53,877 nt of DNA from positions 1-53,877 of the forward strand of contig NZ_AJTS01000025.1 of the NCBI RefSeq assembly GCF_000275725.1. The letters are read 5' to 3'. Numbering within the stretch: the stretch's first letter is position 1; each line of letters begins with the position of its first letter. This document shows, piece by piece, positions 27,001 to 34,600 of this stretch. The position numbers and the translations under genes are program-made. The notes under the pieces were generated by a model. The model searched no databases and had not been told where the DNA came from. It saw only the letters and a program-made list of their open reading frames with translations. The DNA is from Vreelandella stevensii S18214. GTDB taxonomy: Bacteria > Pseudomonadota > Gammaproteobacteria > Pseudomonadales > Halomonadaceae.

Positions 27001-27272
27001 GATATGGCCTGACGTTTGGCGTGCATAGCCGTAACGAATCCTTTGCCGCTGAAATAGCGCAGAAAATTCGAGTAGGCAATGTGTACATCAACCGTAATAT
27101 CATCGGCGCAGTGGTCGGCGTGCAGCCATTCGGCGGTCAGGGCCTTTCGGGCACCGGCCCCAAAGCGGGTGGCCCGCACTACCTGCAGCGCTTCGTGACT
27201 GAGAAGACGATCACCAACAACACCGCCGCCCTGGGTGGCAACGCGTCGCTACTGGCGCTAGGGGATGAGTAG
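24081..27272 (+). CDS. putA: Bifunctional proline dehydrogenase / P5C dehydrogenase
   Basis: A 1063-residue enzyme oxidising proline to glutamate. The FAD-dependent proline dehydrogenase barrel occupies about residues 70-470, with KLSALHPRYE, LVKGAYWDSEI and YCRIYAPVG. The aldehyde dehydrogenase part spans about 530-1020, with Glu816 in AETGGMNAM and the catalytic Cys850 in QRCSALR. The N-terminal ribbon-helix-helix repressor domain of E. coli PutA is absent, so this is the bifunctional, non-autoregulating type, consistent with an AraC activator next door. The ATG at 24081 is preceded by GGGGG; an upstream GTG at 24024 is less likely. putP follows after 354 bp. Confidence 0.97.
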   Translation: MLNAKKMRDPAIWQTDLDTLMARISDHYIVDEDAYVSELIKVLNADSDDFSRIEANTAALVREVRNMDTAVDTIDELLQQYSLDTHEGLMLMCLAEAMLRIPDTATADALIEDKLGPADWQSHVGKSESWMVNASTWGLLMTGKVLKLDHPKEGQPAHFINRMVNRMGEPVIRRAMMEAMKIMGKQFVLGRDINEALKRSKPLFNKGYTYSYDMLGEAARTRADAKRYFDDYARAIEQVGKACKTLGDKTPAPSVSIKLSALHPRYEFGRREQVLAELVDTVIKLVTKARELDVAVTIDAEEVDRLELSLEVFRAIYQSSAAKGWGHFGLVVQAYSKRALPVLHYLNRLADQQGDEIPLRLVKGAYWDSEIKESQQLGVDGYPVYTRKACTDVAYLACAQFLLSDDTRGRIFPQFATHNAHTVTTILELANQDSRPFEFQRLHGMGEALYDAALARAPKGTYCRIYAPVGAHKDLLPYLVRRLLENGANSSFVHQIVDPEVPVESLCKHPIETLRQQKSFYNKRIPLPKDIYGAKRRNSRGVNLNIRSQYYPLMEKMATFMDKQYPTRPLLAFDVAEAAGNTHSVTSPFDRRQTVGSVQWTTKEQAAKALDAAWEAFPRWDATPVAERAAIIRRLGDLMEEHMAELMTLCSREGGKLLTDGVDEIKEAVDFCRYYAMRAEESFGEPIELPGPTGESNRLSMGGKGVFAAISPWNFPVAIFCGQIVAAAVAGNTVLAKPAEQTSIVAHRVIELLHEAGMPRDVVQLLPGDGPTVGSVLTSDPRITGVVFTGGTDTAQIINRALAARENAPLPTLIAETGGMNAMIVDSTALPEQVVMDTIQSAFQSAGQRCSALRVLYLQDDVADRVIEILKGAMSELRIGDPRDLGTDVGPVIDEDARKGLLAHIDKLKGENRLVAETPMTAEHTQHGTFVAPVAFTIDSIDALTREQFGPVLHIVRYKAREIDKVINDINGRGYGLTFGVHSRNESFAAEIAQKIRVGNVYINRNIIGAVVGVQPFGGQGLSGTGPKAGGPHYLQRFVTEKTITNNTAALGGNASLLALGDE

Positions 27273-27626
27273 AACGCTCATCGACATAAACTAACCTGAA
27301 CTCCTGAAAAGGATCCGTCTCATGGTTGACAATAATAGCGTGACTGCCTGCGCTGCCACGGCCCCCCCAGGCCGTGCACCAGGCACAGGGAACTCGACAT
27401 CGATACACCGCCATGACCTTTCCGGCGCCCTGCTTGACGGTTCGAGCCGTGGCCAGCCACTGGCCACGCCGAACCGGCAGGGGAATTAACAACAAGATCA
27501 ACGTGCCTTGGCCACGCACCGCCAAGGCGCTGACGCTGTCGGAGCCAGGGATGTACGAAAGAGCGGCCAGCATGCGCGGGCTTTCGTAGGTGACCTGACT
27601 CCGTTCTGACGAACTGGAGAAGTGTT
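27273..27626 (+). other. Structured intergenic leader before putP
   Basis: This 354-bp gap contains a short ORF (27322-27489), a perfect 9-bp hairpin CGTGGCCAG-cca-CTGGCCACG (27448-27468), and an 8-bp inverted repeat TACGAAAG/CTTTCGTA (27554-27561 and 27581-27588) about 40 bp before the putP start. No strong terminator or promoter stands out. It may be a regulatory leader between putA and putP; no known riboswitch was recognised. Confidence 0.5.
27322..27489 (+). CDS. Possible 55-residue small protein or leader peptide
   Basis: An ATG with a good ribosome site (AAAAGGATCC, 5-10 bp upstream) opens 55 codons ending in TAA, 49 bp after putA. The product starts MVDNNSVTACAATAPP and is rich in Gly, Pro, Ser and Thr, with no membrane helix or known motif. 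A 9-bp perfect hairpin falls inside its last third, which suits translation-dependent control of the downstream leader. It could equally be a chance ORF in GC-rich DNA. Confidence 0.3.
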   Translation: MVDNNSVTACAATAPPGRAPGTGNSTSIHRHDLSGALLDGSSRGQPLATPNRQGN

Positions 27627-29117
27627 ATGGCTACTGGTGTTTGGATTAGCTTGTTTGGATATTTTGCGCTCATGATCGCCATTGGCATTTATGCCATGCG
27701 CAAAGCGACTTCTTCCTCGGAAGATTACATGCTGGGGGGGCGTACCCTCAGCCCACAGGTCGCGGCACTCTCGGCAGGGGCCTCCGACATGAGCGGCTGG
27801 CTGCTGCTGGGCTTGCCCGGGGCCATGTTCGTGTCGGGCCTGGGCTCTGCCTGGATCGGTATTGGCTTGCTGGTAGGCGCGCTGTTCAACTGGATACTGG
27901 TGGCGCCCCGGCTGCGCGAGCAGACCATTCATTACGGCAACGCGATTACCATCCCGGCGTTTCTGGCCAACCGATTCCCGACCCGTGCACTGGCGCTGCG
28001 CACCGTGTCGGCCATCGTGATCGTGATCTTCTTTGCCGTGTATACCGCCTCGGGCCTGGTGGCCGGTGGCAAGCTGTTCGAAACGGCCTTCACCGGAGTC
28101 TACAACTTTGGCGACATGAGCAACTACGCCATGGGCGTCATCATTACCCTCGGCGTGGTGCTGATCTATACCGTGGTAGGTGGCTTCCTGGCCGTGAGCA
28201 TGACCGACTTCGTGCAGGGCTGCATCATGATGCTGGCCTTGATCATCATGCCTGCGGTGGTGCTGTTCGGTGACGGCGGCGGTGGTTTCTCACAGGCGTC
28301 GGAGACGCTCAATAGCATCGATCCCACGCTGCTCTCCTGGACCACGGGGCTGACGTTCGTGGGCTGGCTGTCGGCGGTGACCTGGGGCCTGGGCTATTTT
28401 GGTCAGCCGCATATCATCGTTCGCTTCATGGCCATTCGCTCACAAGAAGACGTGCCTGTGGCGCGTAACATCGGCATGGGCTGGATGCTGGTCTCGCTGA
28501 TCGGTGCCGTGTCGCTGGGCCTGGCGGGCCGCGCCTTTGCGGTACGTAACGGCCTGGACATCCAGGACCCTGAAACCATCTTCATCGTGCTGGCCAACCT
28601 GCTCTTCCATCCGCTGATCACCGGCTTCCTGTACGCGGCGCTGCTGGCAGCCATCATGAGCACCATCTCAAGCCAGCTGCTGGTCTCCTCCTCTTCGCTG
28701 ACGGAAGACTTCTACCGCCTGTTCCTGCACAAGAATGCCACCGAGCAGCAGTGCGTCGCGGTGGGCCGTGTGTGCGTCGTACTGGTGGGTATCGTGGCCG
28801 CCATCATTGCTTCCAATGAAGACTCGCAGGTGCTGGGGCTGGTCAGTAACGCCTGGGCAGGCTTTGGCGCCGCCTTTGGTCCGCTGATCATCCTCTCGCT
28901 GATGTGGCCGCGTACCAACGGTGCTGGCGCGCTGGCGGGCATGATCGTCGGTGCCGCCACCGTCATGATCTGGATTTCGTTGGGCTGGAGCGGCTCCTTC
29001 CTGGGTGGCCCGGGCGTCTACGAAATCATCCCCGGCTTCATCGCTTCCTTCATCGCCATCCTGGTCGTCAGCAACATGACCGCCGATGCCGGTGAATACC
29101 AGCACATCGAGCGCTGA
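27627..29117 (+). CDS. putP: Sodium/proline symporter
   Basis: A 496-residue inner-membrane transporter of the sodium/solute symporter family with about 13 helices. ASDMSGWLLLGLPGAMFVSG near residue 52 is the PutP helix II segment containing the sodium and proline binding residues; ISSQLLVSSSSLTEDFYR is the conserved helix IX region. It imports proline with sodium for the PutA enzyme upstream and probably also as an osmolyte. GGAG lies 8 bp before the ATG. It is separated from putA by a structured 354-bp gap. Confidence 0.97.
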   Translation: MATGVWISLFGYFALMIAIGIYAMRKATSSSEDYMLGGRTLSPQVAALSAGASDMSGWLLLGLPGAMFVSGLGSAWIGIGLLVGALFNWILVAPRLREQTIHYGNAITIPAFLANRFPTRALALRTVSAIVIVIFFAVYTASGLVAGGKLFETAFTGVYNFGDMSNYAMGVIITLGVVLIYTVVGGFLAVSMTDFVQGCIMMLALIIMPAVVLFGDGGGGFSQASETLNSIDPTLLSWTTGLTFVGWLSAVTWGLGYFGQPHIIVRFMAIRSQEDVPVARNIGMGWMLVSLIGAVSLGLAGRAFAVRNGLDIQDPETIFIVLANLLFHPLITGFLYAALLAAIMSTISSQLLVSSSSLTEDFYRLFLHKNATEQQCVAVGRVCVVLVGIVAAIIASNEDSQVLGLVSNAWAGFGAAFGPLIILSLMWPRTNGAGALAGMIVGAATVMIWISLGWSGSFLGGPGVYEIIPGFIASFIAILVVSNMTADAGEYQHIER

Positions 29118-29209
29118 TTTTGGCGATGACTCTTACCCCCTACTCTTGACCCTTTTGCCAACCTCACCACCTGCTTCGGCAGGCACTGAGCACTGGCAAG
29201 CACGCATCC

Positions 29210-29248
29210 GAGACCTCCTCGTCAAGGCCCCGCCTTGCAGGAGGTCTC
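29210..29248 (+). terminator. Nested stem-loop after putP
   Basis: An outer stem GAGACCTCC/GGAGGTCTC (29210-29218 and 29240-29248) encloses an inner stem CAAGG/CCTTG. It lies about 95 bp after the putP stop and only a weak T-rich tail follows, so termination is likely but not certain. Confidence 0.55.
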
Positions 29249-29371
29249 TTGCATTGTTGGCCGCTTGCGCAGCGCTCTTTGCCTCAGGTCAATAACTCAC
29301 CGCTTCTGGCTGGTTATAGTGGCGCCATGGATCGCGAACCACTCACCCTCATCATGGTCAGGAGCAACATT

Positions 29372-29998
29372 ATGCGCCCGTTCAAGCCCTCTACTCTCAT
29401 CGCTGCCAGCATGGCCGCTGCAACGCTGGCCGCCAGCAGCCAAGCGTTTGCCTACGGCGCAGGTGATTTCTTTACCCGCGTGGGCGTGGCACAAGTGTCA
29501 CCCAAAAGCGATAACGGCGCTCTGGCCGATGGCGCCCTGTCGGTAGACGTTCAGGACAAGACCGACTTCGCCTTTACGCTGGGCTATCGCTTTCATGACA
29601 AGATGGGCGTCGAACTGCTGGCCGCACTGCCCTTCAAGCACGACATTGCCCTGAACGGCGAGAACCTTGCCTCGACCAAGCACCTGCCACCCACCCTGAC
29701 GCTGCAGTATTACCCGCTGGGCGGCACCCAGGCACGGGTTCAGCCCTACATTGGCGCCGGTATCAACTACACGCGCTTCTCGGACGAACAGCTGGCGATT
29801 GGTGAGTTGGATCTGGACGACTCCTGGGGTCTGGCAGGCCAATTGGGTATCGACCTGCTGATCGACGACAACTGGGCGCTCAACGCCGCCGCCTGGTACC
29901 TGGACATCGATACGGACGCCACGGTGAACGGCGCCGCAGCGGGCACCGTCGAAATCGACCCCATTGTGGTCATGGCGGGTCTCAGCTACCGCTTCTAG
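29372..29998 (+). CDS. ompW: OmpW-family outer membrane protein
   Basis: A 208-residue protein with a signal peptide (MRPFKPS, hydrophobic core, cleavage after AFA near residue 27) and an eight-stranded beta-barrel pattern ending in the aromatic SYRF. The segments FFTRVGVAQVSPKSDNG, LPPTLTLQYYPLGG and YIGAGINYTRFSDE are typical of OmpW/AlkL. Family members form narrow outer-membrane channels for hydrophobic molecules and respond to salt and other stress. AGGAG lies before the ATG at 29372; the in-frame upstream reading lacks a ribosome site. A 17-bp perfect stem-loop follows the gene. Confidence 0.95.
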   Translation: MRPFKPSTLIAASMAAATLAASSQAFAYGAGDFFTRVGVAQVSPKSDNGALADGALSVDVQDKTDFAFTLGYRFHDKMGVELLAALPFKHDIALNGENLASTKHLPPTLTLQYYPLGGTQARVQPYIGAGINYTRFSDEQLAIGELDLDDSWGLAGQLGIDLLIDDNWALNAAAWYLDIDTDATVNGAAAGTVEIDPIVVMAGLSYRF

Positions 29999-30018
29999 AA
30001 GATGCGGGGCTACCCATC

Positions 30019-30062
30019 CAACCAAACAGGCCCGGGGCATTTGCTCCGGGCCTGTTTGGTTG
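30019..30062. terminator. 17-bp perfect stem-loop between ompW and yqcC
   Basis: CAACCAAACAGGCCCGG (30019-30035) pairs perfectly with 30046-30062 across a 10-base loop. It lies 20 bp after ompW and 35 bp beyond the convergent yqcC-like stop. No long T run follows on either strand, but the length suggests a bidirectional terminator or an mRNA-stabilising element. Confidence 0.65.
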
Positions 30063-30097
30063 AGAAGCACGGCAGCGCCGCGCTGGCGGCTACCTGT

Positions 30098-30430
30098 TCA
30101 GTTGTCCGTCACCAGCTGGTCGACTCTTTCCATGGCGCGAATGACCAGCACCTGGTCGCTGGCGCGCACTTTCTCCTGCATCAGATAAGCGGCCATGGCG
30201 GGCGCTACCTCACACTTGGCGGGCATGGTCGCCTGGGCCTCGACCAGCGCGGTCAATCGGGCCACGAACACATAGCGCACCCACTGGGGCAGCGACATGG
30301 TATCCACACAAAAGGGCTCCTGACTGGCAAACGCGCTCGCCTCTGGAAGGGGGGTGCGCCATAGGTTGGCGGCTTTCATCGCGGCTTCAAGCTCGAGAAG
30401 CGCGGTTTGAAGCTGTTGATGGACGCTCAT
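30098..30430 (-). CDS. YqcC-family protein (DUF446)
   Basis: A 110-residue soluble protein. The segments ANLWRTPLPEASAFASQEPF, CVDTMSLPQWVRYVFVAR and a Leu-rich C-terminal helix match E. coli YqcC (DUF446), a small helical protein of unknown function. The start at 30430 gives the family length; an ATG five codons upstream is possible and neither has a clear ribosome site. It converges on ompW. Confidence 0.82.
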   Translation of the reverse strand: MSVHQQLQTALLELEAAMKAANLWRTPLPEASAFASQEPFCVDTMSLPQWVRYVFVARLTALVEAQATMPAKCEVAPAMAAYLMQEKVRASDQVLVIRAMERVDQLVTDN

Positions 30431-30463
30431 AAACAGTCTACTCATAAGGAATGGTCGGCGTGA

Positions 30464-30556
30464 TTATCCCAACTCTGTGGGTAACTTGCCACCGAGAGGC
30501 ATGGCCAACGCGTTTATGCACAGATTCACAGAAAACCTGCAAGAGACTGTGGATAA
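30464..30556. promoter_or_regulatory. Cluster of DnaA-box-like sequences
   Basis: Four 9-mers lie within 93 bp: TTATCCCAA (30464), TGTGGGTAA (30476, reverse of TTACCCACA), TTATGCACA (30514) and TGTGGATAA (30548, reverse of TTATCCACA). The last two fit the consensus TTATNCACA perfectly and the others have one or two mismatches. They occupy the gap between the yqcC-like gene and the DUF3549 gene. Neither neighbour is a replication gene and no AT-rich unwinding region was seen, so titration or DnaA-dependent regulation is likelier than an origin. Confidence 0.5.
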
Positions 30557-30714
30557 ACTATGGAAAGGTGTCGCAACGGCTACTCCCACGGGGCTTGGGG
30601 AATGTTGCTCACTTTTTGACCACCGCGACGATAAGGTATGGTTTTATCAACGGTTACGGCTGACAGTGACCGAGCATCAAGGTAGAGTGCACGCTTGAAA
30701 TGCGGAAGGATGTC

Positions 30715-31764
30715 ATGCAACCAATTACTACCCTCGATGAGTTCTTTACCCGCAGCGGTGCCGACGTGACGCTCTACCATATGGGGCGTCGTGTGGTGCC
30801 CTGCTCGCGGGATACCCTGCGCGGCTTCGAGCAGGCCGAGCACGCCTGGCCCGAGCCTTGGCTGGGTCAGGCGCGTCTGGGCATCGTGTTTCGGCTGGGT
30901 GCGATGCCTGAACCGGCTATTTGGTTCCTCGCCCTGCCGCTGGACGAGCAGGGCATGCTCTCGCCTGCACAGCGGGATGGCTTCATCAATCGCCTGCTGG
31001 AAACCCTGGGGCGTAATGCCCTGGCGTCAGAGCAGCAGGCATTGACACCTGACGCCAGTGCTAACGTGGATGACCTGATGAAGGACAACCCTCTGGCTTT
31101 CACGCCCGACGTTACCTTTCAGGCCATGCTCAATGCCCGTGCCACGCTGCAGCTGGGGTTACCTGCCAGTCAGCATCTGGAGCCGGTAGAAGCGTATTTG
31201 AGCGGCCAGCAGTCGATCGATTGGCAAGCACTCGGCGTGCAGGGGCTGGCTGACTTTGCGGTGCGCATGGACGACGATGCCGCCGAGGCGCTGGCCAAGC
31301 GGTTTTCCGAGTTGCCTGTCAACGTTATCCATGCGCTATGCTACTGTCTTGAACATCGGCCTTTACAAACGTGCTTGCTGGTGGCCCTGCAGGCCCGTGG
31401 CGAACAGGCCGCCAGTGAAGGAGACGTGGAAACCTTGTGCGCCTGCGTGCGAGCGGTGGGCAGCTCACCAGAACCCACGGCAGGCGATTGGTACACGAGT
31501 TTACTTCAGGATAGCGCTGCCTGCGGCCCTGATCTGATGGCCGCCATGGCCGGGCGCGGTTGGCAACTGCTGGAAGACGAGAGACGCCTGCCGCTGTTCT
31601 TGAACCGACTGGCCGCAGACGAGCGTGCCGATTTTGCGGCCGTCGTGCGTGATATTGCCCTCGTTCCCAGGCTGCGCTTACCGGTTATGTTGACCCTGCG
31701 TGACGCACCTGTCGACTCACCCATGCAGGCACGTCTGGCAGGCCTGATGCCACGCCGCGCATAA
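30715..31764 (+). CDS. DUF3549 family protein
   Basis: A 349-residue soluble protein whose start (LDEFFTRSGADVTLYHMGRR followed by a short VPCSRDTLRGFE segment) and helical C-terminal two thirds match DUF3549, found in Pseudomonas and Halomonas. No catalytic motif is seen and no function is known. The ATG at 30715 follows AAGGA closely; an ATG 15 bp upstream is the alternative. The rimB-rimK pair follows 64 bp later on the same strand. A DnaA-box cluster lies upstream. Confidence 0.8.
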   Translation: MQPITTLDEFFTRSGADVTLYHMGRRVVPCSRDTLRGFEQAEHAWPEPWLGQARLGIVFRLGAMPEPAIWFLALPLDEQGMLSPAQRDGFINRLLETLGRNALASEQQALTPDASANVDDLMKDNPLAFTPDVTFQAMLNARATLQLGLPASQHLEPVEAYLSGQQSIDWQALGVQGLADFAVRMDDDAAEALAKRFSELPVNVIHALCYCLEHRPLQTCLLVALQARGEQAASEGDVETLCACVRAVGSSPEPTAGDWYTSLLQDSAACGPDLMAAMAGRGWQLLEDERRLPLFLNRLAADERADFAAVVRDIALVPRLRLPVMLTLRDAPVDSPMQARLAGLMPRRA

Positions 31765-31828
31765 ATTCGTAACAGGTGACGGTCATCATCATGCTGTTCT
31801 TCTGCTCTTATTATCTCAGGAGTCACCC

Positions 31829-32269
31829 GTGAAGGAATTACCCTATCAGGCCAAGGCCGTGATTGGCCGCCGTGAAATGGTCACGCTGACCGACCTGGGG
31901 CTTCACCTGTGCTGCAAGGCCGATACCGGCGCGCGCACCTCTGCCCTGCATGCCGAAGAGATCGAAACGGAAGAAGATGCCCATGGGCAGCTGTGGGTCA
32001 GTTTCGTCACCCACAGTGGCGGCCCCGAGACGCCGGGGCATCGTTATCGTCTACATTTACATGATAGAAGACGGGTGACCAGCTCGAATGGGCACAGCGA
32101 ATGGCGCTACGTCATTCGCACACAGATGGAACTGGGCCAGCTCAGCTTTCCCGTCGAACTTACCTTGACCGACCGCAGCAATATGCGCCACCCCATGCTA
32201 TTGGGCAGGCGCGCCATGCGTCGTTTGTTAGTCGCACCCGGCGCTGCCTTTTTGCACGGCGAGCCTTGA
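31829..32269 (+). CDS. rimB: RimK-associated retropepsin-like protease
   Basis: A 146-residue protein of the 'ATP-dependent zinc protease' family, with an aspartic-protease-like motif KADTGARTSAL (Asp32-Thr33-Gly34) and a C-terminal HPMLLGRRAMRR segment. In P. fluorescens the homologue RimB works with RimK, which adds glutamates to ribosomal protein S6. rimK lies 42 bp downstream here, supporting the same role. The start is GTG with CAGGAG 6 bp upstream. Confidence 0.88.
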   Translation: MKELPYQAKAVIGRREMVTLTDLGLHLCCKADTGARTSALHAEEIETEEDAHGQLWVSFVTHSGGPETPGHRYRLHLHDRRRVTSSNGHSEWRYVIRTQMELGQLSFPVELTLTDRSNMRHPMLLGRRAMRRLLVAPGAAFLHGEP

Positions 32270-32311
32270 ATACACTTAATACGCCTTTTCTGTTTTGGCC
32301 CGGAGCCCTGC

Positions 32312-33220
32312 ATGCATATTGCCCTACTTTCGCGTAACCGCAATTTATACTCGACCCGCCGCCTGGTGGAAGCCGCTGAGCAGCGCGGCCATACGGCCCG
32401 GGTGGTGGACACCCTGCGCTGCTACATGAGCATCGCCTCCCACCACCCCTCGATTCATTACAAGGGGGCTGAGATCGAGCCCTTCGATGCGGTCATCCCC
32501 CGCATCGGCGCCTCGGTGACTTTCTACGGCTGCGCCGTGCTGCGCCAGTTCGAAATGATGGGCACCTACGTGATCAACGACTCGGTCGCCATCACCCGCT
32601 CCCGCGACAAGCTGCGCTCGCTGCAGCTGCTTTCCCGCAAGGGGCTGGGGCTGCCCATCACCGGCTTCGCCCACTCGCCAGACGACATTCCCGACCTGAT
32701 CACCATGGTCAAGGGGGCGCCGCTGGTCATCAAGCTACTGGAAGGCACTCAGGGCATTGGCGTGGTGCTGGCCGAGACCAACCAGGCCGCCGAGTCGGTG
32801 GTACAGGCGTTCATGGGCATGAAGGCCAACATCATGGTGCAGGAGTACATCAAGGAAGCCAAAGGCGCCGATATTCGCTGCTTCGTGATTGGCGACAAAG
32901 TCGTGGCGTCCATGAAGCGTCAAGCGGCCGAAGGCGAGTTTCGCTCCAATCTCCACCGTGGCGGCACGGCCAGCGTGATTCGCATTACCCCGGAAGAGCG
33001 CTCCACCGCTATCCGTGCAGCCAAGGCCATGGGCTTGCGCGTTGCCGGTGTCGATCTGCTGCGTTCCAACCATGGGCCGGTGATCATGGAGGTCAACTCT
33101 TCGCCTGGCTTACAGGGGATCGAGAGCGCCACGGGCAAGGACATCGCGGGCATGATCATCGAACATATCGAAAAAAACGCAACGCCTGCCCGAAAAGCGC
33201 CCCCCAAGCCTAAAGGCTAA
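32312..33220 (+). CDS. rimK: RimK ATP-grasp ribosomal protein S6 glutamate ligase
   Basis: A 302-residue ATP-grasp ligase. Visible elements are the N-terminal [20 protein letters not shown], the lysine-containing nucleotide loop [40 protein letters not shown], and the metal-binding end [18 protein letters not shown]. The family adds glutamate residues to the C-terminus of ribosomal protein S6. GGAG lies before the ATG, and rimB is just upstream. A stem-loop at 33249-33275 follows the gene. Confidence 0.96.
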   Translation: MHIALLSRNRNLYSTRRLVEAAEQRGHTARVVDTLRCYMSIASHHPSIHYKGAEIEPFDAVIPRIGASVTFYGCAVLRQFEMMGTYVINDSVAITRSRDKLRSLQLLSRKGLGLPITGFAHSPDDIPDLITMVKGAPLVIKLLEGTQGIGVVLAETNQAAESVVQAFMGMKANIMVQEYIKEAKGADIRCFVIGDKVVASMKRQAAEGEFRSNLHRGGTASVIRITPEERSTAIRAAKAMGLRVAGVDLLRSNHGPVIMEVNSSPGLQGIESATGKDIAGMIIEHIEKNATPARKAPPKPKG

Positions 33221-33248
33221 CGCCCAAAGGTAAAAATAATCCGCATTA

Positions 33249-33275
33249 GGGGTGGCAAATCAACGCTGCCACCCC
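33249..33275. other. 9-bp perfect stem-loop after rimK
   Basis: GGGGTGGCA and TGCCACCCC are separated by 9 bases and lie 28 bp after rimK, just before the ribosome site of the next gene. There is no T run, so it may be a weak terminator or an RNA-stability element. Confidence 0.45.
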
Positions 33276-33308
33276 CACAATCTGCGTCACCGAAGGAGGT
33301 AGACGCTC

Positions 33309-33755
33309 ATGTTTCTCGACAATCGCCAAGTGGCGATGGACAGCGTGCTGGAAGCGCTGGCCGATAGCATTGATTATTTCCAGGACAATATCGAACGCCT
33401 GCGCCCCTCGCTGCGCGACGCGCTGAAGCCTCACTACACGGCTCGACTGAAACAGATGCGCAAGCTGCAGGAGTTGGCCCGTGCCCATCTGAAAATGCTT
33501 CCCAGGGATGCCGACGTGGAGCGCGATGACTTTCTGTGGCTGTGGAGCCGTCTGAAAAGCTTCGTGGGCAACGATAGTCAGGTTCTGATCAATGAACTGT
33601 TGGAACAAGAGCGCGTCCTGATGCAAGCCCTCTCGACCCTGTTTACCCATCCGCTGCCCGACCCCATCGAACCCGTTGTGGAAGAGTGCATGCAGGGCTG
33701 CCGTAAACTGATCCGCGAGCTGTATAGCCTGCAAAAGCGCAAGGCGCACCGCTAA
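33309..33755 (+). CDS. Helical protein of unknown function, possibly four-helix bundle
   Basis: A 148-residue soluble protein predicted to be almost all helix, with no cysteine-rich or membrane segments. SVLEALADSIDYFQDNIERL and QVLINELLEQERVLMQALS resemble the helices of small ferritin-like or DUF2383-type bundles, but I cannot confirm the family. GAAGGAGG lies 8 bp upstream of the ATG, one of the best ribosome sites in the window, so good expression is likely. It converges on sanA. Confidence 0.65.
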   Translation: MFLDNRQVAMDSVLEALADSIDYFQDNIERLRPSLRDALKPHYTARLKQMRKLQELARAHLKMLPRDADVERDDFLWLWSRLKSFVGNDSQVLINELLEQERVLMQALSTLFTHPLPDPIEPVVEECMQGCRKLIRELYSLQKRKAHR

Positions 33756-33799
33756 GTCCGGCGCGCGCCGCGTCAAGGCGTCGACGGCTTTGGCGGCCG

Positions 33800-34582
33800 T
33801 CACGGCTCGTCAAACGGCTCGTTAAACACGGGGAGCTCTGGATAGAGCAGGCGCACGCCTTCCAGATCGATCAGCACGTCAGAAGTCGCAGATGGCGGCT
33901 CCAGGGGCAGCCGATCACGGCTCAGCACGATGGGCTCCGCTGGCCCCAGAAAGTGAGGCTCCCGGCCCCACAGGTAAAGATCTCCCAGCGTCGCCATGCG
34001 CGCCAACCACTCACGCACCTTGAGCCGCCACTCGCCCGCCGAGGGCTGCTCTTCTGCTACACAGCCAGTCACATCCATCCCCAGCGAACGGCCAATGAAT
34101 ATCGCCCGTGGCAAGTGCCAGCTCTGGGTCACCAACAGCGCCTGCTCCAGCTGAAATACATGCCGCGCACGCACCATGGTGTCGTAAGTGCTGAAGCCCG
34201 CGAAATCCATGGTCAACCTGTCGGCCGGCACTCCTCGCCGATAAAGGTCGCGCCACATGGCTCGGGGCTCGTTGTAGGCCTGGGTGCGGTTATCCCCGGA
34301 GAGCAGCAGATGCTGCACGCGCTCATCGGCTATCAAACGCGCCGAGGTGCGCATACGCGCATGAAAATGAGGGTTACGCAGCCCGCTACGCGTCCAGTGA
34401 GAGGTGCCAAACACGATAGCGACATCCGTTGGACGGCACTCGGGCACTTGCGTATGGATATAGCGCGAGGTGCTCAGTAGTACCCAGGCGTTGCCTGCCG
34501 CCAATAGCAAAGCCGCCAGCAGCACCATGGCAACCAGCGACAGCAGAAAACGCTTTACCCAACGAAATAACAGGCTGTGCAT
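33800..34582 (-). CDS. sanA: SanA-like DUF218 membrane protein
   Basis: A 260-residue protein with one N-terminal membrane helix and a DUF218 domain facing the periplasm. VAIVFGTSHWTRSGLRNPHF, LLLSGDNRTQAYNEPRAM and LLVTQSWHLPRAIFIGRSLG follow E. coli SanA, which protects the envelope barrier against vancomycin and SDS. The biochemical activity is unknown. GGGGAG lies 5 bp before the ATG. It follows sufT on the same strand by 18 bp and may be the distal gene of that transcript. Confidence 0.85.
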   Translation of the reverse strand: MHSLLFRWVKRFLLSLVAMVLLAALLLAAGNAWVLLSTSRYIHTQVPECRPTDVAIVFGTSHWTRSGLRNPHFHARMRTSARLIADERVQHLLLSGDNRTQAYNEPRAMWRDLYRRGVPADRLTMDFAGFSTYDTMVRARHVFQLEQALLVTQSWHLPRAIFIGRSLGMDVTGCVAEEQPSAGEWRLKVREWLARMATLGDLYLWGREPHFLGPAEPIVLSRDRLPLEPPSATSDVLIDLEGVRLLYPELPVFNEPFDEP

Positions 34583-34600
34583 CCAGCTCCCCAGCAGGGG

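Noticed and set aside
30451-30698. Short overlapping frames between yqcC and the DUF3549 gene
   Set aside because: They differ in all frames, have no ribosome site and no protein-like pattern, and overlap the DnaA-box region.
30464-30714. A chromosomal replication origin
   Set aside because: DnaA boxes are present, but there is no AT-rich unwinding element and no dnaA, gidA or rnpA neighbour.
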